NCBI GenBank assembly: GCA_035429805.1
Contig: DAOMFL010000083.1
Span: 1-15,306 of the forward strand
Length of the DNA: 15,306 nucleotides
Direction: 5' to 3'
Source of the DNA: JALORV01 sp035429805
GTDB taxonomy: Bacteria > Pseudomonadota > Gammaproteobacteria > Burkholderiales > Burkholderiaceae_F
Made by a program: the position numbers and the translations under genes. The notes below the pieces were generated by a model. It made no database searches. It was not told the DNA's origin and was given only the letters and a program-made list of their open reading frames with translations. Below, piece after piece: positions 1 to 6,841 of the stretch (its first letter is position 1; each line of letters begins with the position of its first letter).

Positions 1-453
1 CGGCACCGTACCTTCATGGGCGACGCCGGCAGCATGGTGCTCGGCTTCGCGGTCGCCTGGTTCTCGGTGGCGCTGACGCAGCGCGCAGGGACATCCGTTC
101 CGCCGCCGGTCATGTTGTGGGTTCTGGGCCTTGTGCTGATGGATGTCTTCACAGTCACGGTGCGCCGACTGGCACGGCGCCGCAGTCCGATGGCGCCGGA
201 CCGAGACCACATCCATCACATGCTGCTGCGTCGCGGCTACGGGCCGTGGCAGACGCTCGGGCTGCTCGTCGGGGCCAATGCTGTGCTGGCTGCGGTCGGC
301 ACCGCCATGTGGAAGTCCGGCGTCGCCGACCGCTGGATCTTCTGGTCCTACCTCGTCGTCTGCGCCATCTACTTCGCGCTGTTCTTCATGCCGTTCCGGC
401 TCTACCGGCTGCGCGCTCGCGCTGCTGCGGCCGACGACTACGAGCGCGACTGA
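1..453 (+). CDS. WecA/MraY-family polyprenyl-phosphate sugar-1-phosphate transferase (3' part only)
   Basis: The reading frame is open from the first base, so the 5' part lies outside the window; the 150 visible residues are roughly the C-terminal 40% of a family usually around 350 residues long. The fragment opens with R-x-x-F-MGDAGSM, the conserved MGDAGS motif of the WecA/MraY/TagO superfamily, which binds the metal and nucleotide-sugar. It then carries DRDHIHHMLLRRG, the HIHH loop typical of WecA-type enzymes. Four hydrophobic stretches follow the expected multi-pass inner-membrane layout, the last being WIFWSYLVVCAIYFALFFM. The family transfers a sugar-1-phosphate from a UDP-sugar to undecaprenyl phosphate, starting O-antigen, exopolysaccharide or similar glycans. 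The stop TGA at 451-453 lies 3 bp from the stop of convergent galU. The exact sugar substrate cannot be told from this fragment, so no symbol is given. Confidence 0.88.
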   Translation, partial: RHRTFMGDAGSMVLGFAVAWFSVALTQRAGTSVPPPVMLWVLGLVLMDVFTVTVRRLARRRSPMAPDRDHIHHMLLRRGYGPWQTLGLLVGANAVLAAVGTAMWKSGVADRWIFWSYLVVCAIYFALFFMPFRLYRLRARAAAADDYERD

Positions 454-456
454 GGC

Positions 457-1293
457 TCAGATCGCGTAGCCGGCCTTGCGCGCATAGTGCACGGTGGCCG
501 CTAGAAAGCCTTCCTTCGTTCCGCAGTCGAAGCGCCGGCCCTGGTAACGGTGGGCGTAGGTCTGGCCCTGGGGCACCAGTCGCGCGATTGCATCGGTGAG
601 CTGGATCTCGCCGCCCGCCCCGCGCGGAATCGCCCGCAGATGAGCGAACACGGCGGGCTCGAGCACGTAGCGACCCAGCACCGCGAGGGTCGAAGGCGCC
701 TGTTCCGGGGCCGGCTTCTCGACGATGTGCGACATGCGCGAGGTCCGCTCGTCGAGCGGCGTGGCGCTGACGATGCCGTACTTGCGCGTGTCGGCGCGCG
801 GTACGTCTTCCACCGCCAGCACACTGCCGCCGCCCAGCGCCGCGCGGGTGTCGATGAGCTGCCCGATCACCGAACGCTCGGCGTCGATGAGGTCGTCGGC
901 GAGGATCACCGCAAACGGCTCGTCGCCAATCACCGGCTCGGCACAGAGCACCGCATGGCCGAGGCCGAGCGGCTCGGGCTGGCGGATGTAGACGAAGGCA
1001 TCGGCCTCGGGGGAGATGTGGCGCACGATGTCGAGCATCTCGGTCTTACCCTTGGCCGCGAGTTCGGCCTCGAGTTCCGGCGCGCGATCGAAGTGGTCCT
1101 CGATCGAGCGCTTGTGGCGCCCCGTGATGAAGATCATCTGCGTGATGCCGGCGGCGGCCGCCTCTTCGACCGCGTACTGGATCAGCGGCTTGTCGACGAT
1201 CGGCAGCATCTCCTTCGGCATCGCCTTGGTGGCGGGCAGGAAGCGGGTGCCGAGGCCGGCGACCGGAAAGACGGCTTTGCGTACGGGCTTCAT
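457..1293 (-). CDS. galU: UTP--glucose-1-phosphate uridylyltransferase
   Basis: GalU makes UDP-glucose from UTP and glucose-1-phosphate in the cytoplasm, feeding polysaccharide and LPS synthesis. The 278-residue product has the normal bacterial GalU length. It shows the nucleotidyltransferase signature GLGTRFLPATKAMPKEMLP at residues 13-31, QPEPLGLGHAV at 105-115, the metal/nucleotide motif LADD at 131-134, VEKP at 191-194, GGEIQLTDAI at 227-236 and CGTKEGF near 257-263. The ATG (complement of 1291-1293) is chosen because MKPVRKAVFPVAGLGTRF matches the usual family N-terminus; no strong Shine-Dalgarno sequence precedes it. The gene is divergent from apaH across 68 bp and convergent with the WecA-like gene. 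That neighbour is consistent with a surface-glycan role but does not prove one. The family assignment is firm. Confidence 0.96.
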   Translation of the reverse strand: MKPVRKAVFPVAGLGTRFLPATKAMPKEMLPIVDKPLIQYAVEEAAAAGITQMIFITGRHKRSIEDHFDRAPELEAELAAKGKTEMLDIVRHISPEADAFVYIRQPEPLGLGHAVLCAEPVIGDEPFAVILADDLIDAERSVIGQLIDTRAALGGGSVLAVEDVPRADTRKYGIVSATPLDERTSRMSHIVEKPAPEQAPSTLAVLGRYVLEPAVFAHLRAIPRGAGGEIQLTDAIARLVPQGQTYAHRYQGRRFDCGTKEGFLAATVHYARKAGYAI

Positions 1294-1361
1294 CGTGATG
1301 TGCGTCAGCGCGCTGCCGCGATGCTAACAAACGGCATTCCGGCAGCCGTTACGATCGCATC
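1294..1361. promoter_or_regulatory. Divergent galU/apaH intergenic region
   Basis: These 68 bp must supply the 5' signals for both galU (-) and apaH (+). A 6-bp inverted repeat, AACGGC (1330-1335) and GCCGTT (1345-1350), is separated by 9 bp and could be an operator-like site or chance. Only weak -10-like hexamers are visible and no convincing -35 element, so the promoters are inferred from gene orientation rather than seen. Confidence 0.3.
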
Positions 1362-2183
1362 ATGAGCACTTACGCCATCGGCGACCTGCAGGGCTGCCTT
1401 GCGAGCTTCGAAACGCTGCTGGCACGGCTGCCGGATCCGCAACGGCTCATCTTCGTCGGCGACGTCGTCAACCGCGGCCCGCAGTCGCTTGCCACGCTGC
1501 GTGAAGTACGGCGCCGCGTCCGATCGGGCGACGCGGTCGCGCTGCTGGGCAATCACGATCTGCATCTCCTTGCGGTCGATGCCGGGATCCGGCCGCTGCA
1601 CCGCTCCGACACGCTGCAGGACATCCTCGACGCGCCGGACCGGCGCGATCTGATCGACTGGCTGCGCACGCTGCCGCTCGCGCACGCCGACGCCGGGCGC
1701 CTCTTCGTGCACGCCGGCGTGCCGCCGCAGTGGACTGCAGCCGGGACGATCGAGCGCTCCGAAGAGGTGCGCGCCCGGTTGCGACGCGACGACTACCGCG
1801 ATTTCCTGCAACGCATGTACGGCAACCAGCCGGATCTGTGGGACGAGACGCTGCGCGGCGACGACCGCCTGCGCTTCATCGTCAATGCACTGACGCGGTT
1901 GCGCGTCGTCGATGCGGACGGCCGCATGCATCTGAAGTTCAAGGACAGCGCCGACCAGGCCCCGGAAGGAACAGTCCCCTGGTTCGACCACCCCAAGCGG
2001 GCCACGCTCGGCACTCCGATCGTCTTCGGACACTGGTCCACGGAGGGGTTGGTCCGGCGGTCCAACGTCACCGGGCTCGACACGGGCTGCGTCTGGGGCG
2101 GACAACTGACCGCACTGCGCCTGGACGATGGCGCGCTCTTCAGCGTGCGCTGCCCGCAGGCGCAGTCGCCCGGAGGCGACTAA
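1362..2183 (+). CDS. apaH: Symmetrical bis(5'-nucleosyl)-tetraphosphatase (diadenosine tetraphosphatase)
   Basis: ApaH hydrolyses Ap4A to two ADP. It is also known in enterobacteria to remove NpN caps from RNA. The 273-residue protein has the normal family length and the full calcineurin-like metallophosphatase motif set: GDLQG at residues 7-11, GDVVNRGP at 33-40, GNHD at 63-66, VHAGV at 116-120 and GHWS at 223-226. It ends with the ApaH-type segment GLDTGCVWGGQLTALRL near 238-254. The ATG at 1362 starts the protein at MSTYAIGDLQG, as expected, although no strong ribosome binding site is seen. The gene is divergent from galU. Its TAA (2181-2183) overlaps the TAG of convergent plsC. Nothing suggests damage or recent transfer. 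Confidence 0.96.
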   Translation: MSTYAIGDLQGCLASFETLLARLPDPQRLIFVGDVVNRGPQSLATLREVRRRVRSGDAVALLGNHDLHLLAVDAGIRPLHRSDTLQDILDAPDRRDLIDWLRTLPLAHADAGRLFVHAGVPPQWTAAGTIERSEEVRARLRRDDYRDFLQRMYGNQPDLWDETLRGDDRLRFIVNALTRLRVVDADGRMHLKFKDSADQAPEGTVPWFDHPKRATLGTPIVFGHWSTEGLVRRSNVTGLDTGCVWGGQLTALRLDDGALFSVRCPQAQSPGGD

Positions 2184-2995
2184 CCAGCGCTGTTGTCGGG
2201 TGCTTCAGCGCTCTCCGGCACGTCGACCAGTCCGAAGTGCGCCGACAGCGCCGCATGCGCTGCGCGCGCCAGCGTGTGCCGATTCTCATAGGCCGCCGCA
2301 TCCAGCGCCGGCAGGAAAGCAACCTCGATCTCGAGGTCGTCTGCGATCAGTATCTTCGCAAGCGAAGTGACCAGCCCCATCTCGCCGACGAACGCGGCAG
2401 CGTCGCTGAACCGGCCTCGCTCGGTGTAACGCAGGCCGACTGGCCAGACCGGGCAGGCGACTTCGAGGGCCGGCGCCAGCAGGTTCGAATGGAATGGCAG
2501 CAGGCGGTCGCCGCGCGTCGTCGTGCCCTCGGGAAAAATGCCGATGCTCTCCCCGTCCCGCAGGTGGCCTTGCACCGCCTCGTTGACCGTCGCGACGGCG
2601 CGCCGCTTGCCCCGCTCGATGAAGAGCGTGCCGGAGTGCTTGACCATGCCGCCGATCACGGGCCAGCGCACGATCTCGGCCTTCGCGACGAAGCGGCACG
2701 GCAGCGCCGCATTGATCGAGAAGATGTCGATCCAGGAAATGTGATTCGCGAGCAGCAGCCGCCCCGTGCTGCCGGGCGTCATGCCGGTGCTGGCGAGTTC
2801 GTCGCTGAGCGCCTGGCCGCTGACGCGCAGGCGCACGCCGCACAGGCGCAGGACCCAGCCCGACCACCAGTGATTGATGCGATTGCGGGTGGCCTGCGAC
2901 CGGCTCAGCGGAAACGCGATGAACGCAATGCCCAGTCCGAGAAGGATGTGCGGCACCAGCAGCACCGCGCGCAGCGGCGCAAGCAGGTAGCGCAC
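2180..2995 (-). CDS. plsC: 1-acyl-sn-glycerol-3-phosphate acyltransferase (lysophospholipid acyltransferase family)
   Basis: PlsC-type enzymes acylate lysophosphatidic acid to phosphatidic acid at the inner membrane. The 271-residue product begins with a hydrophobic segment (about residues 7-30), which should anchor it. Catalytic motif I is NHISWID (84-90; the HX4D box), motif II is FIERGKRR (125-132) and motif III is FPEGTTTRG (154-162). A PVGLRY motif IV-like segment lies near 185-190. The start is GTG (complement of 2993-2995), 2 bp after the pyrX stop, with a weak GAGG-like site inside the end of pyrX, so translation is probably coupled to pyrX. At the 3' end the stop overlaps the apaH stop. 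The family call is firm. Whether this is the housekeeping PlsC or a paralogue with another lysolipid substrate cannot be decided here. Confidence 0.9.
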   Translation of the reverse strand: MRYLLAPLRAVLLVPHILLGLGIAFIAFPLSRSQATRNRINHWWSGWVLRLCGVRLRVSGQALSDELASTGMTPGSTGRLLLANHISWIDIFSINAALPCRFVAKAEIVRWPVIGGMVKHSGTLFIERGKRRAVATVNEAVQGHLRDGESIGIFPEGTTTRGDRLLPFHSNLLAPALEVACPVWPVGLRYTERGRFSDAAAFVGEMGLVTSLAKILIADDLEIEVAFLPALDAAAYENRHTLARAAHAALSAHFGLVDVPESAEAPDNSAG

Positions 2996-2997
2996 GG

Positions 2998-4269
2998 CTA
3001 GGCGGCCTCGTGGCGGACGTCGCCGCCGACCAGCGTGTAGCGCGCACGGCCCTGCAGTTCGTAGCCCAGATACGGCGTGCTCTTGCCGGCGCTACGCAGG
3101 TTCTCCGGCGTCACGCGCCAGTGCGCGCCGGGATCGAAAACGACGACGTCGGCCTTGGCTCCGAGTGCAAGGCGGCCCGTGTCCTCGCCCAGGATTTCCG
3201 CGGCCCGGCTCGTGACTTTCGCGAGCGCCTTGCCCAACGCGACCCGGTGCTCGGCCGCCCAATTGAGCGTCAGCGGCAGCAGCGTTTCCAGCGCCGTGGC
3301 CCCGGGCTCGGCCTCTCCGAACGGCAGCAGCTTCTCCTCGACCGATAGCGGCGCGTGGTCGGAGCAGATCGCATCGATCGTGCCGTCGGCGAGTCCGGCC
3401 ACGATCGCATCGCGGTCGCGCTGCGAGCGCAGCGGCGGGTCGAGCCGGAACTTCGGGTCGAAGTAGCCGATGTCGACGTCGACCAGATGGACGTGATGGA
3501 TGCCGACATCCGCGGTGACCGACAGGCCCTCCGTCTTGGCCTGCCGGACCCGTTCGACACCCGCGGCCGACGACAGACGGCAGATATGCACCCGCGCGCC
3601 GGAGGCGCGCTGAAGTTCGAAGATCGTATGCAGCGCCACGGTCTCGGCCACCACCGGAACCGACGGCAGGCCGAGGCGGCCGGCGACCGGCCCCGCCGCG
3701 GCGACGCCGGAACCGGCCAGCGTGTCTTCCACCGGTCGCAGCCACAACGGCAGGTCGAAGGTGCGCGCATAGCGCATCGCCTGCAGCAGTACGCCGTTGT
3801 CGTGAGGCAGGCTGCGCGTCTGCATGAACGCTACGCAGCCGGTTTCCGCGAGCGTCTGGATCTCGGCCAGCACTTCGCCCTGCAGCTGGACAGTCAGTGC
3901 GCCCAGCGGATAGGTGCGCGCACCGGCGGACTCGCGCGAGCGCTGGCGCAGCATGCGCACGAGGCCCGGCTCGTCAAGCGGGGGATCCGTGTCCGGCGGG
4001 CAGACGACGCCGGTCACGCCGCCCGCGAGCGCCGCGCGCATCTCGATCTTCAGCGCCCCCTCGGCACCGGGTTCGCGCAATCGCGCGCAGAGGTCGACCA
4101 GGCCGGGTGCGACGACACAGCCCCTGGCGTCGAGCGTGCGGTCGGCGCGGAAGCCCTCCGGCGCCTTGCCGATGCCGGCGATGCGGCCGTTCGCGATGTA
4201 GAGCCCGCCCGGCGCGTCGTGTCCGGACGCCGGGTCGACGATGCGCCCGTGGAGGATCTCGACGTTCAC
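2998..4269 (-). CDS. pyrX: Dihydroorotase-like protein, predicted non-catalytic (PyrX/PyrC')
   Basis: The 423-residue protein has the length and fold markers of a type I dihydroorotase. These include PGLVDL...LREPG (55-68), a CPPDTDPPLDEP segment (90-101, matching the usual CMPNTxP region), SDHAP (303-307) and a C-terminal G-x-KADVVVFDP (370-380). The metal site is largely gone. The HxH pair is C61 and R63, the SDD aspartate region reads MQT (149-151), the HxED histidine is P179, and HICHLS reads HICRLS with R231. Only D304 clearly remains. In Pseudomonas such a pyrC' product is inactive but required to assemble class A aspartate transcarbamoylase with PyrB, and the position directly after pyrB supports that role here. 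The start is GTG (complement of 4267-4269), preceded by an AGGGGG site. Automated annotation would probably call it an active dihydroorotase. Confidence 0.9.
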   Translation of the reverse strand: MNVEILHGRIVDPASGHDAPGGLYIANGRIAGIGKAPEGFRADRTLDARGCVVAPGLVDLCARLREPGAEGALKIEMRAALAGGVTGVVCPPDTDPPLDEPGLVRMLRQRSRESAGARTYPLGALTVQLQGEVLAEIQTLAETGCVAFMQTRSLPHDNGVLLQAMRYARTFDLPLWLRPVEDTLAGSGVAAAGPVAGRLGLPSVPVVAETVALHTIFELQRASGARVHICRLSSAAGVERVRQAKTEGLSVTADVGIHHVHLVDVDIGYFDPKFRLDPPLRSQRDRDAIVAGLADGTIDAICSDHAPLSVEEKLLPFGEAEPGATALETLLPLTLNWAAEHRVALGKALAKVTSRAAEILGEDTGRLALGAKADVVVFDPGAHWRVTPENLRSAGKSTPYLGYELQGRARYTLVGGDVRHEAA

Positions 4270-4342
4270 TGGTGCCCCCTACGGCGCTGCGCGCCGGTCC
4301 CCCCGCGGGGGAGTGAGCGCCTTGGGAGCGGCCCGGCGGCGC
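4270..4342 (-). repeat. GC-rich palindromic spacer between pyrB and pyrX
   Basis: This 73-bp spacer is the only sizeable gap inside the pyr gene group. It contains a hairpin GGCGC-TGC-GCGCC (4283-4295) and a perfect 12-bp palindrome CCCCCGCGGGGG (4300-4311), followed by another GC-rich stretch, CTTGGGAGCGGCCCGGCGGC (4321-4340). From memory, strings of this style recur between genes in Burkholderiales, so a dispersed repeat is likely, but copy number cannot be checked here. No U-tract follows, so a Rho-independent terminator is unlikely. The last bases before pyrX provide its ribosome binding site. Confidence 0.45.
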
Positions 4343-5314
4343 TCATTGCATCCTCGTCGACGACGCGACGATCGACATCACTGCCATCCGCACCGCAATG
4401 CCGAAGGTCACCTGCGGCAGGATCACGGCAGCCGCACCGTCCGCCACTCGAGAATCGATCTCGACGCCGCGGTTCATCGGTCCCGGATGCATGACAATCG
4501 CGTCGCGCCCGGCATGCGCCAGCCGCTCTGGCGTCAGGCCATAGTGCGCGAAGTACTCCTGCGCGCTCGGCAGCAGCGCGCCGCGCATGCGTTCGTTCTG
4601 CAGCCTGAGCATGATGATGACGTCGGCGCCGCGGATGCCTTCGTCGAGCTTCGTGAAGACCCGCACGCCCATCTCCTCGAGCCCGGCCGGAAGCAGCGTC
4701 AGCGGGCCGACCGCGCGGACTTCGGGAACCCCGAGCGTCGTCAGCGCATGGATGTCGGAGCGTGCGACGCGCGAGTGCAGGATGTCGCCGACGATCGCCA
4801 CCGTCAGGTTGGAGAATTCCTTCTTGTAGTGGCGGATCGTGTACATGTCGAGCAGGCCCTGCGTCGGATGCGCATGGCGCCCGTCGCCGGCATTGATGAC
4901 ATGGATGTGCGGCGCGGCCTCCGAGGTGTGCTGCGCGATCAGGTACGGCGCGCCGCTGGTAGCATGGCGCACGACGAACATGTCGGCCTGCATCGCCGTC
5001 AGGTTGTCGATCGTGTCGAGCAGCGACTCGCCCTTCGCGGTGCTGGAGCGCGTGATGTCGAGGTTGAAGACGTCGGCCGACAGCCGCCGCGCAGCGATCT
5101 CGAACGTCGTGCGCGTGCGCGTGCTGTTCTCGAAGAACAGGTTGAACACGCTCTTGCCGCGCAGCAGCGGCACGTTCTTCACTTCGCGCTCGGCGATGTT
5201 GATGAAGCTGTCCGCCGTCGTCAGCACCCGCTCGAGGATCGGCCGCGGCAGGCCATCGATCGACAGCAAATGGTGCAGTTCGCCGTGGCGGTTCAGCTGA
5301 GGGTTACTCGCCAC
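4343..5314 (-). CDS. pyrB: Aspartate carbamoyltransferase catalytic subunit
   Basis: PyrB condenses carbamoyl phosphate with L-aspartate, the committed step of pyrimidine synthesis. The 323-residue product shows the carbamoyl-phosphate loop STRTRTTFE (64-72), AKGES of the 80s-type loop (93-97), HPTQ (149-152), MLRLQ (235-239) and HPGPMNRG (276-283). All catalytic landmarks are present. The start is GTG (complement of 5312-5314) inside the last codons of pyrR, giving an 11-bp overlap. It is supported by GGAGAA 6 bases upstream. No pyrI-type regulatory subunit is encoded next to it. The neighbour pyrX instead points to a class A ATCase made of PyrB and a dihydroorotase-like partner. The call is firm; the holoenzyme composition is inferred. 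Confidence 0.97.
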   Translation of the reverse strand: MASNPQLNRHGELHHLLSIDGLPRPILERVLTTADSFINIAEREVKNVPLLRGKSVFNLFFENSTRTRTTFEIAARRLSADVFNLDITRSSTAKGESLLDTIDNLTAMQADMFVVRHATSGAPYLIAQHTSEAAPHIHVINAGDGRHAHPTQGLLDMYTIRHYKKEFSNLTVAIVGDILHSRVARSDIHALTTLGVPEVRAVGPLTLLPAGLEEMGVRVFTKLDEGIRGADVIIMLRLQNERMRGALLPSAQEYFAHYGLTPERLAHAGRDAIVMHPGPMNRGVEIDSRVADGAAAVILPQVTFGIAVRMAVMSIVASSTRMQ

Positions 5315-5810
5315 CGCGCTTCTCCATGGTCAGGTGCAGTCGTTGCTCGTCGTCGCGCGCGAGCACGACGGCGATATCCGCCGGTACTTCCAGGGTGGCG
5401 CCGACGACGGTCGCGGCGACCGGAAGTTCACGGCCGCCGCGGTCGACCAGCACCGCGAGGTCGATACGCGCCGGCCGGCCGTAATCGAAGATCTCGTTCA
5501 TCGCGGCGCGCACCGTGCGGCCGGTGTTGAGCACGTCGTCGACCAGCAGGATGTGACTGCCGGCCACTTCGAACGCGATCTGCGATGGCCGCACATCGGG
5601 CCTCAACCCGCTGCGGTCGAAATCGTCACGGTAGAAGGAGACGTCGAGGATGCCGACCGGCGCATCGACGTGCAGGTCGTTCCGCAGCCGCTCGGCCAGC
5701 CACACGCCACCGGTGTGCACGCCGACCAGTTTCAGCGCCGCGCCGGCAAATGCTTCCCGCGCCCGCGCGGCGAGCGTCCGATAGAGGACTTCGGCGTCGA
5801 GCTCAAGCAT
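5304..5810 (-). CDS. pyrR: PyrR family pyrimidine regulator / uracil phosphoribosyltransferase
   Basis: The 168-residue protein is a type I phosphoribosyltransferase. It has the PRPP-binding loop ILLVDDVLNTGRTVRAA at residues 87-103, the VHTGGVWLAERL loop at 31-42 and LDVSFYRDDF at 55-64, all typical of PyrR. The ATG at the complement of 5808-5810 is preferred over an in-frame start 49 codons upstream, because that extension reads through ruvX out of frame and is arginine-rich with no family similarity. The gene overlaps the end of ruvX by 8 bp and the start of pyrB by 11 bp, which suggests tight translational coupling. In Bacillus PyrR binds pyr mRNA to promote attenuation. No attenuator-like leader is visible directly upstream here, since the region is ruvX coding sequence. 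The actual role, regulator or UPRTase, is uncertain. Confidence 0.93.
   Translation of the reverse strand: MLELDAEVLYRTLAARAREAFAGAALKLVGVHTGGVWLAERLRNDLHVDAPVGILDVSFYRDDFDRSGLRPDVRPSQIAFEVAGSHILLVDDVLNTGRTVRAAMNEIFDYGRPARIDLAVLVDRGGRELPVAATVVGATLEVPADIAVVLARDDEQRLHLTMEKRGGE
5320..5325 (-). promoter_or_regulatory. Ribosome binding site for pyrB
   Basis: On the minus strand this reads GGAGAA, ending 5 bases before the GTG codon of pyrB. It lies inside the pyrR coding sequence. It supports the GTG start and therefore the 11-bp pyrR/pyrB overlap. Confidence 0.6.
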
Positions 5811-6195
5811 TCCCGCCGCCCTCATCGAGCCACTGCTGCAGGATCGCTGCCGCTGCTTCCGCGTCGACATCGTCGGCCGCGGCGGATACCGCCGAGCTGT
5901 ACCGCTCGTCGACACGCGCCACGGGCCGCCTGTAGCGGCCCTCGAGCTGGTTCGCAAAACGCTCGCAGCGGGCCGTCATTGCATGCGCAGCGCCATCCGG
6001 GTGGCGCGGAATGCCCACGACGAAGGTGGCCGGCTGCCATTCCGCGATCAGGCCATCCACCGCCTTCCAGCGCGCTTCGTTGGTCGCCGCAGCGATCGTC
6101 GTCAGCGGGCGGGCGGCGCGCGTGACGGTGTTGGCAATCGCGACCCCGGTGCGGCGCTCGCCGAAATCGAAAGCCAGCACGACGGCATCGGTCAT
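5803..6195 (-). CDS. ruvX: RuvX/YqgF family putative pre-16S rRNA nuclease (Holliday junction resolvase-like)
   Basis: The 130-residue product has the small RNase H-like fold family's usual length. N-terminal LAFDFGERRTGVAIAN (7-22) carries the first conserved aspartate (D10). VGIPRHPDG lies at 60-68 where the family has VGLPxxxDG, DERYSS at 96-101 matches the DERxTT region, and DAEAAAAILQ at 111-120 matches the C-terminal acidic/alanine motif. In E. coli YqgF is linked to 16S rRNA 5'-end maturation; the resolvase role is by fold similarity. The ATG (complement of 6193-6195) is chosen because the in-frame upstream extension lacks family similarity and runs into yqgE. The gene lies 58 bp after yqgE and overlaps pyrR. 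The yqgE-ruvX adjacency is common in proteobacteria. Confidence 0.93.
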   Translation of the reverse strand: MTDAVVLAFDFGERRTGVAIANTVTRAARPLTTIAAATNEARWKAVDGLIAEWQPATFVVGIPRHPDGAAHAMTARCERFANQLEGRYRRPVARVDERYSSAVSAAADDVDAEAAAAILQQWLDEGGGNA

Positions 6196-6225
6196 CGTAA
6201 AGACAGGATAGGAAGGGTTCGTTCT

Positions 6226-6246
6226 GAAGGCCGGCCGGCCGGCTTC
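6226..6246 (-). repeat. GC-rich hairpin in the yqgE-ruvX spacer
   Basis: The 58-bp spacer contains a run of GGCC repeats flanked by GAAG and CTTC, able to fold into an 8-bp stem with one bulged base. It could be a small mRNA structure between the two cistrons or simply a GC-rich spacer. No U-tract follows, so it does not look like an intrinsic terminator. Confidence 0.25.
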
Positions 6247-6253
6247 GGGCAGC

Positions 6254-6841
6254 CTAGGCATGGCCCACCTGGCCCGACAGCTGCGTCGGATCGACACCAA
6301 GCAATCGCAACGCGGCGTCGTAACGCTGCTCGGCCGGCAGATCGAAGAGGATCTGCGAATTGGCGGGAACCGTCAGCCAGGCATTGGCGGCGATCTCGCC
6401 CTCGAGTTGCCCGGCGCCCCAGCCGGAATAGCCGAGTGTCACCAGCATCTTCTGCGGGCCGCCGCCGCTCGCGACGGCCTCGAGGACATCCTTCGAGGTC
6501 GTCAGCGAGATCTCGGGCGTGACGGGCAGCGTCGAACTGTAGGTGCCCGGCGGCACGTGCAGCACGAAGCCGCGCTCGGTCTGAACCGGGCCGCCGAAGA
6601 AGACCGGGGCGTCCTTCCACGGCGCGATTTCGAGTTTCAGTTCGATGCGCTCGAACAGGGCCGCCAGGATCAGTTCCGTCGGCCGGTTGATCACCAGCCC
6701 GAGCGCGCCCTTGTTGCTGTGATCGCAGATGTACACGACCGAGCCGGAAAAGTTGGGATCGGCCATGGCGGGCATGGCGATCAGGAGCTGATGCCTCAGA
6801 TCCATCGAGTCGCTCGGCATGCTGCCGATTGTAAACTGCAC
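6254..6841 (-). CDS. yqgE: YqgE/AlgH family protein (UPF0301)
   Basis: The conserved YqgE core is clear. It runs from HQLLIAMPAMADPNFSGSVVY through ICDHSNKGALGLVINRPTE and FFGGPVQTERGFVLH to VTLGYSGWGAGQLEGEI and ANAWL near the C-terminus. The family is widespread but its biochemical role is not settled. In Pseudomonas the name AlgH reflects a link to alginate regulation. A GTG start (complement of 6839-6841, 195 residues) is preferred because GGAGG lies 8 bases upstream. The ATG at 6820 gives 188 residues, closer to the family's common length, but has no ribosome binding site. A TACAAT hexamer lies between the two starts and would favour the shorter form if it is a real -10 box. The gene heads the yqgE-ruvX-pyrR-pyrB-pyrX-plsC series. 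Confidence 0.93.
   Translation of the reverse strand: MQFTIGSMPSDSMDLRHQLLIAMPAMADPNFSGSVVYICDHSNKGALGLVINRPTELILAALFERIELKLEIAPWKDAPVFFGGPVQTERGFVLHVPPGTYSSTLPVTPEISLTTSKDVLEAVASGGGPQKMLVTLGYSGWGAGQLEGEIAANAWLTVPANSQILFDLPAEQRYDAALRLLGVDPTQLSGQVGHA

Noticed and set aside
1730..3001. A 423-codon plus-strand open frame across apaH and plsC
   Set aside because: It overlaps two well-supported genes in other frames and has the Arg-rich composition of a shadow frame.
4300..4311. Rho-independent terminator between pyrB and pyrX
   Set aside because: The palindrome is GC-only with no following T-run on either strand, and the genes appear to form one operon.
5811..5957. N-terminal extension of PyrR by 49 residues
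   Set aside because: The extra residues are an Arg/Ser-rich out-of-frame reading of ruvX; the family N-terminus begins at the ATG at 5810.
6196..6300. N-terminal extension of RuvX by 35 residues
   Set aside because: It overlaps the end of yqgE and has no RuvX similarity; the conserved core begins directly after the ATG at 6195.
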